A DNA stretch of 64,000 bases from Zonotrichia leucophrys gambelii. Its lineage: Eukaryota; Chordata; Aves; Passeriformes; Passerellidae. The first letter of the stretch is position 1; each line of letters opens with the position of its first letter. Where the stretch lies: positions 496,001 to 560,000 of the forward strand of contig NC_088195.1 of the NCBI RefSeq assembly GCF_028769735.1, read 5' to 3'. The notes beneath the pieces are model-generated. The model ran no database searches and was not told the origin of the DNA. It was given only the letters and a program-made list of their open reading frames with translations. Made by a program: the position numbers and the translations under genes. This document shows, one piece after another, positions 41,911 to 55,515 of this stretch.

Positions 41911-44900
41911 CTTCCCTGGTATAAAAGCCCAATGCAGGGTCAGGGTCCCTCTCAGACTGATGATTCTGTTCACCAAAAGAAAGCAGCCAGCAGTTTCCAC
42001 AGCATGCCAAGCCTGCTTTTGTCAGCATCTGGGCTTCCCAACCAAAAAGATGCAATGGGTGCCTTTGCCTGGGTTCGGGTGAAGCCAGGGCAGCTGCAGT
42101 GAGGAAGTGCCTGTTCAGGTATAGCAGGTATTTCCCAACTGCCAATACCTGCTGGAGCACACATCAAAACATCAAAACACCGTCTTTATGTGGCCACCCG
42201 ACCTGCTCCAGCAGCTGCCAGCTGGGAAAGAGCCCCAGCCCTGCCCTGGGCCCTGCTGCCACAGAGAAGCAGAGCCAGGCACTCCTGAGCTCACCCTCAC
42301 CCAGGGCTTTGAGCACAGCCTGCAATACAGAAGTTACAGACCCAAAATGACTGGGGATCCAGCGAGGGATGGGTCCTGGTGTCCCATTTTCTCCCACACA
42401 CACCCCTGAGCATCTTCCCACAGCACATGAATGCAATTTGAGTTTAAACACAGCATTTCTGATCAGGAATGTAACGCTCAGTGCCTCCTCCTTGAGCACC
42501 ACCCTTCTTCCCACAGCCTCCTCATTTCAATACTGTTAAATGGCTTTCTCTACACAACTTCATTACTGCAGCATTTGCAAGGGAAGAAGGGATCTCTCAG
42601 GAACCAGTTCCTGTCCCTCTGCAGATCAAAACTTGTTTCACAGCAGACCTGGGAGTGAAATGGCACCAGAGGTGCAGCACAGAGTGCTCCAGTGTAAAAA
42701 CCTGGTACCAGGAGCTGAGCAGGCCCACGTGTGTCCTGACTGATGCTCTGCTCTCACTGGGTCCCCCTTCCCTCAGAGGGGAGCTCAGAAAACAGGCACT
42801 AATTAACAAAATTATGCTATCACAGGAAATAACAGGAAGCTTCTCATAATGAGCCATTTAGCTCTGAAGGGTTTCAGTCAGACATGTCAAACCAGCTCAC
42901 AGAGGATGTCAACAGGCACCAGCACACCGCCAGCTGAAAAACAACCAGCACAGACCCTCAATCTGCTGCAGGAGAGGCAGCTCCAGGTAACTCCCATGAA
43001 CACAGGCTGGTCCTTGCAGGTAACAGCCTGGTACCTCTGAGACCCAGCATCACCTCTCTGGAACATTCTGGCACCAGAATGAGACACGGGGCACGCTCCT
43101 GCCAGCTGTCCCAGCCCAACAGAGGCACCACAGCATCCCTGCTCAGCACCAGGCTGAACAAGGACACTGCCCTGCTCAGGCCTGGCAGGAGCTGCAGGTT
43201 CCTCTCTCCCCTCCATCAGCAGTGCTACTGGCACAATTAACGTGCATATTCCTCACACCCCTTTAACCCTTTCTCCTCTGCTGTCACAGTCCAACAGGGC
43301 TCCACTCACCCAGCACCGACGGTTTTCACTCTGATGTTGGTGCAGGACACCCTGAACTGCATCCCCTGGGTTCCCACTGGGCTCTGGCTGCCAGGAGGCG
43401 CTGAGTGCTCAGCAACAAAGGTTCCACAATGGGACACAGAGGATTCAGAGTCTGCCGTGCCCTCCTCCCCGCCCAGGGGTGAGTGAGTAACCCACACAGC
43501 TCCATCCCACCACCTGCCCTGGAGCCTCCGAGCCTGATCCTGCCTTGCAGGAGCTGCAGGGAGCCCACGGCAGGGACGGAGGGGGACTGTTCGCACCTCA
43601 CACAACGTCATGGTCCACCTGAGACAGGCTGGACCAAGCAGGAGAGCTCAGCAACACGCACAGCTCTTTCTTCCTTCAAAGAGACTCTGGGACATCCTTA
43701 CTTATCTCTGCCATTAGGTGTCATGTTTCCAGCAGCAGCACCTTTCCTGAAGAGCAAACACAAATGCCTACAGGAAAATTTCACCCTGGGATTTAGAAGC
43801 ATCCTTTTAAGAAGACGCTTTCATTAAAATTCAAATAAATAACAACTTCAGCACTCAACACAAAATGAACTGAGGCCATACTTTAACCACCGTCCTCACT
43901 ACCATATCTTCAAAAAATAACCCAACAACCCCCAAAATCAAGGCCAAAAAATCCAAACAGCACCCTTGGGCTTGACCAAGTTTCAAAAGTTGTGTCTCTC
44001 TTGAATCTGCTCTGCCAAATTAAATACACAAAGTTATAAGAAGCGACTGATGTTCAACACTAATGTGGCTCAGCAGAAATGAAAAGAAAGTGATAAAATA
44101 GGAAGTCTCCCATATTACCCTAAAACCCAAAAGTTTTGATCAGGATCCACAGCCAGAGCCAGCTAAGCTGATTTTGGCAAGGCTGAAAGTAACACTGGAT
44201 CAAGGATAATTCTGAACTTCAAACAGCTACACACAAAAAACACTTCAAATATAAAGCCTAAAGGTTTGAACTTATGTATGTTCAAAAGATACACTTTGTT
44301 TTCTCCAGGAAAACAGATAACAGGTTCCTGTTGTCAGAGCATTAGGATTCCTCTTGAAGATGATTTTTAAAGTCTGCAGAGCTGCACAGAAGCAATCTGT
44401 TCTCTAAACACTGAGTTCAAAGTGCCACCGAGTGCGCTGTGCACGTGCAGGGTACAAGAAAAAGCACTGCAATATAAAGTACAAACAAATGCTTGGAGTT
44501 GTTTATGCCCAGGACGATGATTCAATATACAATTAAAACTTTAATGTTCAAGTGCATCCACATGTCACCCTCCTGCCATTTAATTACTTTTCAGTTTTTT
44601 TAAGAACAGTCCTCCGACTGGCTGAGCAGCCACCAAATGCATCACCAATAACTCATGTCTGTATATTTGCAACTTATGGCTTCAAATATAAACTGCTCCA
44701 ACGCTCTGTGTAAACACGAGCCTCCAAACAAAAGCATTAACCTGTCACTGGACTTATGCTGCGCGAGTAATTCAGCCCGTTTGGCAGGAGATCCTCTCAA
44801 ACCTCCAGCAAAGCTACTTACCCTGAACACAGCCACGCCAGGGCCAGGACACGTGATGGCAGGATCCTTCCTGGGAGCCCTGGGGTGCCAGCCTGGCTGG

Positions 44901-44954
44901 GACAGTGCTGGGGCTGGGCTGGCACCGAGGGTCCCCCAGCCCTGCAGCGCTGGG

Positions 44955-45765
44955 CATCATCTCCAGCACCAGGCTGTGAGCAGGAGAGGGTCCCCCAGCC
45001 AGGCTTAGCAGGAATGGGCATCATCTCCAGCACCAGGCTGTGAGCAGGAGATGGGCACCATCCCCAGCACCAGGCTGTGAGCAGGAGATGGGCACCATCC
45101 CCAGCACCAGGCTGTGAGCAGGAGATGGGCATCATCTCCAGCACCAGGCTGTGAGCAGGAGATGGGCATCATCCCCAATACAGGCTGTGAGCAGGAGATG
45201 GGCACCATCCCCACGACCAGGCTGTGAGCAGGAGATGGGCATCATCCCTAGGCACAATGGCAGGAGATGGCATCATCCAACAGTGTGAGCAGGAGATGGG
45301 CATCATCCCCAGGACCAGGCTGTGAGCAGGAGATGGGCATCATCCCCAGGACCAGGCTGTGAGCAGGAGATGGGCACCATCCCCAGCACCAGGCTGTGAG
45401 CAGGAGATGGGCACCATCCCCAATACAGGCTGTGAGCAGGAGATGGGCATCATCCCCAGCACTAGCTGTGAGCAGGAGATGGGCATCATCCCCAATACAG
45501 GCTGTGAGCAGGAGATGGGCATCATCCCCAATACAGGCTGTGAGCAGGAGATGGGCATCATCCCCAGACCAGGCTGTGAGCAGGAGATGGGCACCATCCC
45601 CAGCACCAGGCTGTGAGCAGGAGATGGGCATCATCCCCAATACAGGCTGTGAGCAGGAGATGGGCACCATCCCCAATACAGGCTGTGAGCAGGAGATGGG
45701 CACCATCCCCAATACAGGCTGTGAGCAGGAGATGGGCACCATCCCCAATACAGGCTGCCCTGCAG
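44955..45765. repeat. 36-37-bp minisatellite, ~22 copies
   Basis: GCTGTGAGCAGGAGATGGGC, then A(C/T)CATCCCCA and either GCACCAG (37 bp) or ATACAG (36 bp). Two unit types are interspersed, with one degenerate stretch at 45249-45290. The longest tandem array in RAP1A intron 1. Open frames over it (repeats of GMVPISCSQP) are repeat artefacts. Confidence 0.95.
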
Positions 45766-47099
45766 TGCTGGGCATCCCCAGGACCAGGCTGCCCCGAGCA
45801 GGAGCTGCTCTGGAGCTGTTCTGGAACGGCTCTGGAGGGATAACTCCGCTCCCCTCCAGGATCAGGCAGTGCCAGCACTGCGCATGAAAACAGATTTTTA
45901 TTTTTAGAAGCGGCGCGAGCGCAGCACTTCCTGGCGGCTCCACCTTGAAGAACGACAGACGCTCTGTCACCCTCCATTCCAAAAGCAGCATTTCACAACT
46001 TCTGCTACCTGCCACAACACAGGGAGGCAAGGGACAATCTGCTGAGAACGGCAAGTGACAGTTTCCCAGTTTGTAACTTGGCACTGAGAACTTCTGTTGG
46101 AATATGCTGCCAGTCTTCGCTCACATCAATAAATCGATGCCTTTTTTCCTGCCACGGGGATGAACAGAACATTAAATGTTTTTATTTATGACACTGATTT
46201 TTTCCATAGCAACTGGATGTGAACATGGCATTCCCGGAGCAATGAAGTCACTATAGCAACGTGATAATGATGTCAGAATAATCAGCATTTCATACTTGTG
46301 AAATACATGGCTTCTGTGAATTCAGAAAGTCGCAGAGACCACAAGAGCAAGAGTGCTCCATCTGGAACTTCCCTTTAACTTGCCTGGTTCTGGATAACTT
46401 CTCATTAAAGGCGCAGAGCTTTGCTAACGCACCATTTTCTGTTTCTCCAAGCCCCATCCATTACTTCCTGAAAGTCTCACAAATTCCCGCATTAAACCCG
46501 AGGATCCGCTACACCAGGGAGAATTACTGGCACACCATTTCAGCATGAAAAAAGCAATGACACCAATCACAACAGTGAAACACTTCACAGCAGACAGGCA
46601 CTGTCAGCTGAACAGACGCTCTCTTCGACTCTTCAAATAATCTGGTGTCTCTTTGCGGGGAGCAACACAACCACTCAGAGAGAATTACAGCAGCAACAGA
46701 AATTACAGAGTGCCGGTACAATACTCCGAAGGCAGACAGGCGTTTTCAAGTCAAACAACTATTTTAAGCAATATTATCTCCCCTGTCAAGCGACTGAAAG
46801 GAAAAAAAAAACCAAGTTTTCATGGTTTGCCCTTCCTGTTTGCAGCTCTCTCCAAGCTGTGCGCAAAGCAAGACCCAATTCCAGCTCGGTGTCAGTCGGA
46901 ACTGGTTCGGCTGTGTCCAAACCCCAAACCCACACGTTCTGGACCTCAAATATCGCCAGCAAAGACACCAACTAACGAGAAGTACCTAAACACCAAAGTT
47001 TCCCTACGCAGAGAACGGTTTCTCTTTAAAGCGACCGAAGGAAGTGCAAGAACCCTTTTCAGAGCTGAGGTGGTCTGAGACAACCGGTCCTTGGGAGTG

Positions 47100-47225
47100 G
47101 GGGATGATGATGGGCTGGGAGGGTGAGGATGGGCTGGGAGGATGGGGCGGAGGGTGAGGATGGAGCAGAGGATGAGGACGGAACGGAGAGTGAGGACGGA
47201 CCGGAGGATGAGGACGGGCCAGCCC
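47100..47225. repeat. Purine-rich GGATGAGGACGG repeat
   Basis: Imperfect 12-15-bp units (GAGGATGGGCTGG, then GGATGAGGACGGA) at the edge of the RAP1A CpG island. Confidence 0.75.
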
Positions 47226-47249
47226 GCTGCTCCACGTGGCTCACGGGGG

Positions 47250-48290
47250 GCTCCCCTTGGCTTGTCCCACCTGCCCAAACCTCCTGCCGCCCATCCGGGC
47301 CGCTTGTCCTACCGTGCCCTGCGCCCCGTCCTGCCGTGTCCTGTGCCAGCCCACCGGCCGTGCCCTGTCCCCTGTCCTCTGTGCCCTGTCCCCGTCCCGC
47401 CGTGCCCTGTGCCAGTCCCCCGGCCGTGCCTCCAGCCCCCTGTCCCTTCACTCCGCACCAGCCCCTGTGCCCCTGCCCAGCCCAGCGCGGGCAGCGCGGC
47501 CGCCCCGCACGCACCTGCCCGCAGGGGCACCGCGACAGTTCCGCCTGCCGCCGGCAGCCCGCCCGGTGCCGCACAAGATGGATGTCCGGCGGGGCTGGGA
47601 CGGGACCGGCCGGCCAGCACGGGGCCGGGGCCGGGGCCGGGGCCGGGCCGAGCCGCCTCCCCCGCGCTCCGGCCGGGCCGTGGGCAGGGAGCGCCCGGCG
47701 CGGCCCCGCTGCCCCCGCCCGGCCCCGCCGGACTCCGGCCCGGCCCCTGCCCCGCTCCGCCCGCCCGCGGCCTCGCCAGGCCCCGCCGGGACACCCGCGG
47801 CCGCCGCTTCCCCCGCCGCTGCCCCGGCCCGGCCCCGGCCCCGGCCCCGGCGCCTTCCCCGCTCACCGCCGCCCCCGGGCCGCTCCCGCCGCCGCTCCGC
47901 CGCCGCTGCGGGCCGGGGCTGGGGCTCGGCTGCTGCCGCGGCCGCTGCTGCTCCTCTGCGCGGCGGCGGCGCCGCTCCGCTCCGCCCTCCGCCCTCCGCG
48001 GCCGGGGAGGAGCCAGCGGCGGGCGGGGACCGACGGGCCCGCAAAAGTTCCGGGAGGCCGGGGCAGGTGCGGGGTCGTGTGGGAATGGGTACCCGGTGGG
48101 GTCGGGTCTGTCCCGTCCCGCGGGACCGGCTCCGTCCGGGGATGGGCACCCGGCGGGACCGGGTGCGGGGCTGGAGCGTGTCCGGGGCAGGGAGCGGAGC
48201 CGGGAAGCGGCTGGAGCGCCGGGAGCGGCTGGAGAGGGGCTCAGCCCGGAGAAAAGGAGGCTCCGGGGGACCTTGAGGCTCTGCACAGCT
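47250..48290. promoter_or_regulatory. RAP1A: CpG island, RAP1A promoter
   Basis: About 1 kb of very GC-rich, CpG-dense DNA at the 5' end of RAP1A. It has SP1-type GGGGCCGGGG repeats (47622-47650), no TATA box, and a CCATCTTG YY1-type word in RAP1A orientation near 47573-47580. It is the only CpG-rich block of this length between the RAP1A coding exons and ADORA3. The frames of 325-390 codons crossing it on both strands are GC-composition artefacts without family resemblance. Confidence 0.8.
47515..47600 (-). other. RAP1A: RAP1A exon 1, noncoding (3' boundary supported, 5' end estimated)
   Basis: The minus strand has a donor GCGGGCAG/GTGCGTGCG at 47515 inside the CpG island, preceded by CGGAACTGTCGCGGTGCCCC. 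The transcription start is not defined; near 47580-47600 is plausible because the YY1-type word sits there. No transcript support. Confidence 0.5.
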
Positions 48291-51200
48291 CCTGACAGGG
48301 AGGGATAGACGCGGGGTTTGGGGTCTGATCCCAGGGAACAGGGACAGGAGCAGAGGGACCGGCCTCAGGCTGGGCTCAGGGTGGATTTTGGGGGAATTTC
48401 CCCGTGGAAAGGGCCGACAGCAAGCAGGGTGACTGGGCTGAGGGTGTTTCCAGAGGGAGATGATGCTGCACTGCTCACACGGGACAGGACAAGAGTCACC
48501 AAGAGGTCATGGAGCACTACCACGCCACAGGGCTCAGGAGCAGCACCACACCTCCTTCACCCCTTAAAAAGCTTCTCTTGAAACACAACACTTCAAACAA
48601 TTGGTTTATTTGTTTAGAAAAGCCTGAAAAGAAGGAACTGTAACATTGATGTGAAGTACACGTGCAATTGGCAAGAAACAGACAAAATGCGGGAAGGGGA
48701 AACGGAACATGAATGGAAACTGCACATAAATGGGAACAGCACATAAATATCCTGACGGGGTTTTTGTCACTGAGGTTTGTAAGTGACACACAGGGAGGAT
48801 CGGGTCAGGAGTCCAGCACAGTCACTGGTCTGGGATCACTTCATCTGCCCCAACCCAACTATAATTCAGCTCTAAACTGCACACTCCAGAAAAGCTAATG
48901 TCAACAGTCAGTAAATTTCAGGGCTTTCTTTCCTCATTAGGAATGTACAAATACCCCAGGAGGAGCAGTCCCTGTATGGCTGCGATGCCCAAACATCGCA
49001 TGCCTGTAACTGAACCTGCTCCAGTTCTCCCTCTCACAGCTTTGTGCGTGCAGCAGAAATGAACACACAGAGCAGAATTTGGCTTCCAGGTACAATTTGT
49101 GGCTGCTGATAGCGATCTGTAAATCGCTGTTTTTATGGCTGCAGAGGTGTCTCCTTCCCTGGGGACCACCGTGAGCAGGTGAATCAGGTGAATCTCTGCA
49201 GGCAGGGTGATGTCTGAAGGATTTCCACACTTGTCTCTGCAGGACTTGGCAGCCCCAGCATGAGAGGCTCGGGCACAGGGGGACAGTCGGGGTGACAGAA
49301 GCAGCTGCCTCCAAGGATGCTCAGCACTCGTGGTTGAGCAACTTGTTTATTCAGAGTAAAACGTTATCGTGAAATCTGTGAACTTAGGAAGTTACTGCTC
49401 AATGTTTAAAAACATGAGGCCGTGTCTGGAAAACAGGCAGGGGCAAAATATCAGCAGTAACTTCTGTTTTAAAAGCTGTGTAAAAACGTATTCCTGTGGG
49501 CAGAAACTGCAAGGGATGCAATTCCTTTAACAGGCTCAGTGTACATGGAAATGTTTGAGCATTCTGCAAGGCTTTACCTCAAATTTCATTGGAAATTAAA
49601 GCTTTAGCAACCTTTGCCCCAAATATCAACACATTTGCAGCTTTTCCCACTGAGCACTGACTGAAGAGTTTTATTGTATCCAAGAAATCACACACTTATC
49701 TCTTTCATGGCTCGTGGAGCATCTTCCAAGCTTCAGAACAATGAGGGTCCAGGCACACTGAGGGCCTGACTCAGCAGGACACAGCTCCTGTTTGGTGTGA
49801 GCTCTGCCAAGGGTGACTTTTTCCCCCGTTTTCTGCAGGTTGGAGTGGAAGCTGATAACATTTGTTGCTGAGTCAGACTTTGCAAGTACTTGAAATTAGA
49901 TCTGAATGTGAACCTGGTTATGAAATGATCAGAGGAGGAGAAGCAGGTCCAAGTTCAGCTGAAACCAGAGGCACTTTTCTTGGTGGCTCCCGCAGGGAAT
50001 AAACCTGGATCTCAGTTCCTCCCAGCCCAATCCTGCCCTCCTCCAGGCACACAGAGCTGTTTCACTCCTGCCTGCCCTCATCTCCCATCAGCAGTGGTTG
50101 CAGGTCAGCAAATCCAGGCTGTCAGCAGGCTGTCACCTGCCGTGTCCACACCTCGTCTGTCCCGGGGCGTTTCCCCATTTCCAACAACCCCATCCTTGCA
50201 GGGACATCCCCAAGTGGCTGACAGCACAGGGCTGTGAGGCAAAGAGAATGGATTCTCTGCATCCTGTCACACACAGGACACCCCTGGAATGTCCTGGACA
50301 CAGCCCAAGAAACCCAGTGACCCTTCACACTGCACTTTTATTGGAAAATGGTGCCATTTATCACAGCCCATCTATTTCTACAAAACAGGAGTTGCCACAA
50401 TAACTTTCCCTGCAGTCTAAATCCATTCATATTAAATTACACCAAGATTTCTCTCCCCTTTTCCAGCTATATGGCAGCAGTAAAAGACTGAAAGGAAAAC
50501 ACTAATTTATCCCAGAACCTGCAGCAGGATTGCAATTTCTCACCTGCTCGTGCAGCTGAGTTGCAGAGGTTGCACTGAGCCTTCTGCAGGCAAATTAATG
50601 TGAAGAAGAATCCCTCAGGACTTCTTTTATTCCAAAACAATAATTGCCCAATTGGATAAATGATCACAAGTTCAGCTGATGTAAATATGTAGCTAAGGCC
50701 CATTTGCTGATTTAATGAAATTCAGAAACAATTTGTGATTGCATAATGACCTTGGATTCCTGGCTGATAGAATCAGAGGGCTGGCAGTAAATGAAAGTGG
50801 GTTTGACACCATGCAGCTAATAACACGTTATCCTTTAGCTGTGGCTGTCACAAGTGAAGGTGCTGCTCCATCCTGGCCTGCCCTCAGTGTCTGAGCTGAG
50901 GCTGCACAGGGAAGGAGCTGGTGCTCTCTAAACTCACAATAACCATGCTTTAGACTCCACTCAGGGAGGAACCGGGAGAAAAACGCTCACTCCAAAGCCC
51001 TCAACACAAGCCTTTGAAGTGCAAGCACAATATTTTCTTTACAGATGAGATTGCAGTGTATCATTATGAATAATGACTAAATGATGTAATTAACAGTGAG
51101 CACCCACATGGCTGCCAGCACTGCCCTGGCCGAGGGTCACCGAGCTCACACCTCCCCTCCCACGCTGGCCCTGCCAGGGATCTGAGCAGAACGGAGCATT

Positions 51201-52919
51201 TAACACCCATTTAAGCACCCCAGGCTCTGCAGGACAGGAGATCCCCAAGCCCTGAGCCCGTTCCCGGGGCAGACAGGAGCAGATCCCCTGCACAGCCCAT
51301 CCCTGTCCCACTGCAGGTCTGTTCCAAGCCCACTGCCTGCCTGCCTGCCTGCAGCTCCCAGGTAATTAGGCTGTGAGCTGAGAGCTGTGGGATGTGGGGA
51401 GGGATCCCGAGCAGGGCTGTGCCAGAGCTCCAGCAGGTTTGCAAGGGGAGAGCCTGGACTGTGGGCAGCCACAGCACGAGAGGCCCGAGCAGGAAAAACT
51501 GGGACAGCCGAGCTCAGCAAGGGCAGTAAAATGTGTTTTTCTTCACTGACAAACGTTGCTCACTGCTCAAAGGCAGCTGCAACCACACATTCTGTGTTAC
51601 CCAACTCCTTCCTGTGCAGGGGCCAGGCACTGCTCACCCCGTGTGCCTCCTCCGTCTCTGGGTGCCAAACCTCCTCCTCCTCCTCCTCCTCCTCTGCCTG
51701 CTGCTTTCACCCATTTCACCCAATTCAGCTGCAGCTCCCTTTTCCCGCATCTATTCTGTAAAATCCAGGCAGCAGAGTACGGGCAAGTTGGGGGAAAGGA
51801 AAGGAAAAACCAAAGATAAAATGAAAGATAAAATGAAAGTGACTGCAAGAGGATGTCAGAGACATCCTTTGCCTGGGTTTGTGGAACCCACACATTGAGA
51901 CAAACAGTGCCTTGAAATTAAATGTCATATATATATTGAAATTAGAGAATGTCTAACCCAGTAAGTAATCCTTCCCACGTCTCCTTTCATGGGGTTTCAA
52001 CACTTGTTTTCTTTAAACACAGTCACACAATGAGTGTATTGTAGCCAAGGGGCAATTTTTGATTAGCAGGTAAAAGCAGTAATCCAGGCATTTGTCTATC
52101 AGCTCCTGGAGCCCGGTGAGACCCCTGGAGGTTCCTGGAGCCCTGTGAGACCCCCGGAGGTTCCTCGTTCCCTGTCGCAGTTAATGAGTGGTTCCACTCA
52201 GGGTCAGGCCCAGTCTCAGCCAGGGTCAGCCCCTCTGTGCCCCCAGCCAGCAGCACAGCAGGCACAGGGCTGCAGGACAGGGTCTGTAAAGGCATCAGCG
52301 AGGGAATAATGCACTCACCTGTACCTGGAGAGGGGATCTGTGTTCCCGATTAGTGCTGCTCTGCTGTCCTAAGAGCACTGACCCATGGCCCAGCCTTGGA
52401 GACCCTGCAGCACCTTCATCCCTCCCGCTCCCAGGGGTTGGCCTGTCCAAAAGCAGCTGTGTCAGAGGCAGCTCCTCAGCTCCTTTGATAGCTGCTCCAC
52501 TGTAATTATGATTGCACTAGCACTTAGACTCCTGACAGCACTCTTTGTTTTCTGATTGCTTCCTGCGCACAAGTGCACAGCCCTGGCCTGGAGCCCCTTT
52601 CCCGGCAGGAGCAGGTATTTTCCTTGGGGAGGGCCGGACCCAGCGCAGCAAACGCTGAACGGGCGGGAGCAGGAGGCCCCAGTGTCTGCTCAGAGCCGAG
52701 CTCCCCTGCCAGCAGCGTCGCCCTGGCTCCCAGCTGAGTGTCACAGCCCAGCTCTGCTGCCAGCTGTCCTCCTCGGCGGGTCGTGAGTCACTTCCACTGC
52801 TGAGTGACTCACAGGCTGTGCCTGGGAAGGGCTGCATGCATGTCCTGTGTGCCTGCCACCCTGCCCTGTCCCCCTGGGCAGGGACAGCGGGGCCACCGCC
52901 CCACCGGGGCTGGCAGGGC

Positions 52920-53165
52920 ACCCTGGGGCACTGGGCATGCTCAGGGATCTCCTTAGGCACCCTGGGCATGGTCAGGGATCTCCTTGGGCACCCTGGGGCA
53001 CCTGGGCATGGTCAGGGATCTCCCTGGGGCATCCAGGAATACCTGGGCACACTCAGGGATCTCCTTGGGGCACCCTGGGGCACCCTGGGCACACTCAGGG
53101 ATCTCCTTGGGGCACCCTGGGGCACCTGGACACGGTCAGGGATCTCCCTGGGGCACACAGGGGTT
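52920..53165. repeat. ~40-bp tandem repeat, ~6 copies
   Basis: Repeated CACCCTGGGCATGGTCAGGG, or the ACACTCAGGG variant, with ATCTCCTTGGGGCACC. Unit length varies through gain or loss of a GGGGCACCCT module. Confidence 0.9.
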
Positions 53166-53774
53166 ATGGAGAGGCTCCCCACGAGCTGTCAGTGCTGTCA
53201 GTGCGTGGCTGCAGCCCAGCTGGAATCCCAGTGACATCCCCGAGCCGTTTGGGTGTGCTTTGGCTCCCAGCACTTCCCTGTGTTGCCCTTTGAGAAGGGA
53301 GTGTTTGCATAAATAGCAGCAGATGCATCTGCAATCGCTCGTCTCGCAGCCCGAGTGCAGCCCTGGCAGTGAGCAGGGAGGGAGCAGCGGCATCTGGAGT
53401 GGGAAATGCAGCAGATGGGGCTGCAGCCGGCCGGGCTCCATGGGCTGGGACTGTCCCAGCACTGTGGCAGGGATTGGGGAAAGCCTGAACCCCTGAGAGC
53501 AGCGAACAAACGTGCCAGGGATGAGGGCATTATCTGCCAGATCTCACTTTACCCTAAACAAACAAAAAGCGTCCCAGGAGCTGCTGCCCGGTTCGATAAA
53601 GCAGGATGGGAGCTGAGCTGCTGGGCTGGCGGGGGCCGGCTGCTAAGGTTGCCTTAATGACAGAAATCTCCACTTGTCTTTCCAGAGCTACAGAAACCGC
53701 AGAGGTATCAGAGCCTTTCATCGCTTGTTTTACTGCCTGGGCTGTGTGCTGTGGTGAGGAGCCGCATTCCAGAC

Positions 53775-53912
53775 TGACGGCTCCTCCCGAAGGCTCCTGT
53801 CACTGCCCAAAGGCTCCTGCCACCCCCGATGGCTCCTGTCACCCCCGATGGCTTCTGTCACCCCCCCGATGGCTTCTGTCACCCCCGATGGCTCCTGTCA
53901 CCACCGCTGTGT
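53775..53912. repeat. ~19-bp tandem repeat GGCTCCTGTCACCCCCGAT
   Basis: About seven copies alternating GGCTCCTGTCACC and GGCTTCTGTCACC with CCCGAT linkers. Confidence 0.88.
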
Positions 53913-55424
53913 GTGCTGCGGGCACGTCCCTGCCCCAGCAAGTCCTTGGTCACTGGAGCAGGTGATTGGGCACCTTCCCACCCCAGCAGCTCCTTGGACA
54001 TCCCACCATCTCTCTGGGCACCCACTGAGCTCCTTGGGCACCCACTGAGCTCCTTGGGCACCTCCCCACCCCAGCAGCTCTCTGCCCACGCTCTCTGCTC
54101 CGTGCTCGGACCCTGGGCAGCCCAGCAGAGCTTTGGCTGCTGCCAGAGGAGCCAAGCCCAGCTCAGCAGTTTCACCCCCGTGTTTGGATGGGATGGGGTG
54201 GGAGTGACGGGGGCTGAGCAGATGGAAACAAAGACGTTTTATCTCTGTCCCCGTCCTTCGTCCTGCCCCACGTGCGGTTCCCATGCAGGGGCTGTGCCAG
54301 CCCAGGGCTGCACAAGGGCAGAGCTGCATCCCCTCAGCCCAGGAACACGGTGCTGGGGTTATTATTTACCTGGGAACACGCTCCCTTTGAATTCCCTTCC
54401 ACTGCAGTGATGGGATTCCTTCAGACAAACCTTAACTCCAGGTACGTCATGGTGAGGCTCCAAAACTTGCAGCCAGTGTTTCAGAATATTTTATTTCCCC
54501 CCAAATCCTGGCAATGTGTCATTAACAAAATAATTTTCTACAGCAATGAGAGCTCTGTGTGTGTGTTTTGTTGTTAGGAAAAATAAATTCCTTTTTTTCA
54601 CTAAGGAACCAAAACCATCTCTGAGTTAACTGCAGAACTTGATTTCTGCCATCCATCATGGAAAAGGTTGGATCCAAATATACATACATCAAAAATAAAA
54701 AGGTACAAACAATGCTTCCTTCCTAGAGAGCTTCCCTGGCAAACCTGGCCCCCAGAGCCTGGCTGCCTCCAGCTCATCTTCCTGTGGTGGAGCCGAGCTC
54801 TGGGGACAGCCCAGGCTCCTCTCAGGAGCTCTTCCCTGAAAATGGATTGTTTTCAGCCCATCCTTGATCCAAGGAGGGCCCAAAGGCTTTCCTGGCTGCC
54901 CTTGGTGTGGGCTGAGCCTCCCTCCTTCCTCCTCTGCCCCTTCAGACACCATGAACTGAGCCCAGGGCAGAGGCAGCGAGCTGGGGGAGCCTGGGTGGGG
55001 TCAGGGTGGGCATTGGGACCCCTCTCCTCTCTGCTTTGGGGCCAGCAGCTCCTTCCCTCCCCAAGGGCCCGTGGGGATTCATTTGTCCATTCGGAATTGC
55101 AGCTCCTCAGGGAAATCCTCAGCTCCCACCTGCAGGGGATTAGAGCAGCCACAGGGCCAAATCCCCGTTCATTACCCGGGTTAGGCTGGGTAAATAAATC
55201 CTGTTAAGCCATTGGGGCCACGCCGGGCTTACCCGGACAGAAACGGCAGCGCTATAAATAAGGGCTGGCTTTGATTAGGGAAATAAAGGCAGGAAAAAAG
55301 CACTTAAAAGATATCCAGAGGAAATGTAAGCTCTCCCCCCCAGTCATGCTGGCAGTGATGAATTAGTCCACGAATGCCAGTCAGAGAGTGAGTCATGATT
55401 CATAAATAAATTACAACAGATATT

Positions 55425-55515
55425 CATAGAATCATAGAATATCCTGAGCTGGGAGGGACCCACAGGGATCACCAATCCAGCTCCTGGCCCTGCACAGGAT
55501 GACCCAAAATCTGAG
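55425..55515 (-). mobile_element. CR1 LINE tail, reverse orientation
   Basis: Begins CATAGAATCATAGAATATCC, then GAGCTGGGAGGGACCCACAG and CCAGCTCCTGGCCCTGCACA, which is the reverse complement of a CR1 3' end. Confidence 0.88.

Larger units (their letters stand above)
30686..47514 (-). other. RAP1A: RAP1A 5' intron region
   Basis: About 17 kb between the ATG exon and the CpG-island first exon, interrupted by the probable UTR exon at 33658-33727. It contains three CR1 tails, a (CA)n run and four minisatellites, listed separately. No embedded gene was recognised on either strand. A further exon-like segment near 38206-38277 (donor GACCAG/GTAAGC, weak acceptor) is not annotated as an exon. Confidence 0.7.

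Noticed and set aside
44810..44860. Possible RAP1A exon ending TTCAGG/GTAAGTAGC on the minus strand
   Set aside because: The donor is good but no acceptor with a pyrimidine tract was found within a plausible distance.
44818..46084. Open frames of 278 and 163 codons over the 36-37-bp minisatellite
   Set aside because: Translation of the repeat (GMVPISCSQP type) with frame rotation; it lies in a RAP1A intron and both strands are open.
47123..48308. Open frames of 325-390 codons across the CpG island on both strands
   Set aside because: GC-rich DNA lacks stop codons; the products are Pro/Arg/Gly/Ala-rich with no domain and overlap each other in all frames.
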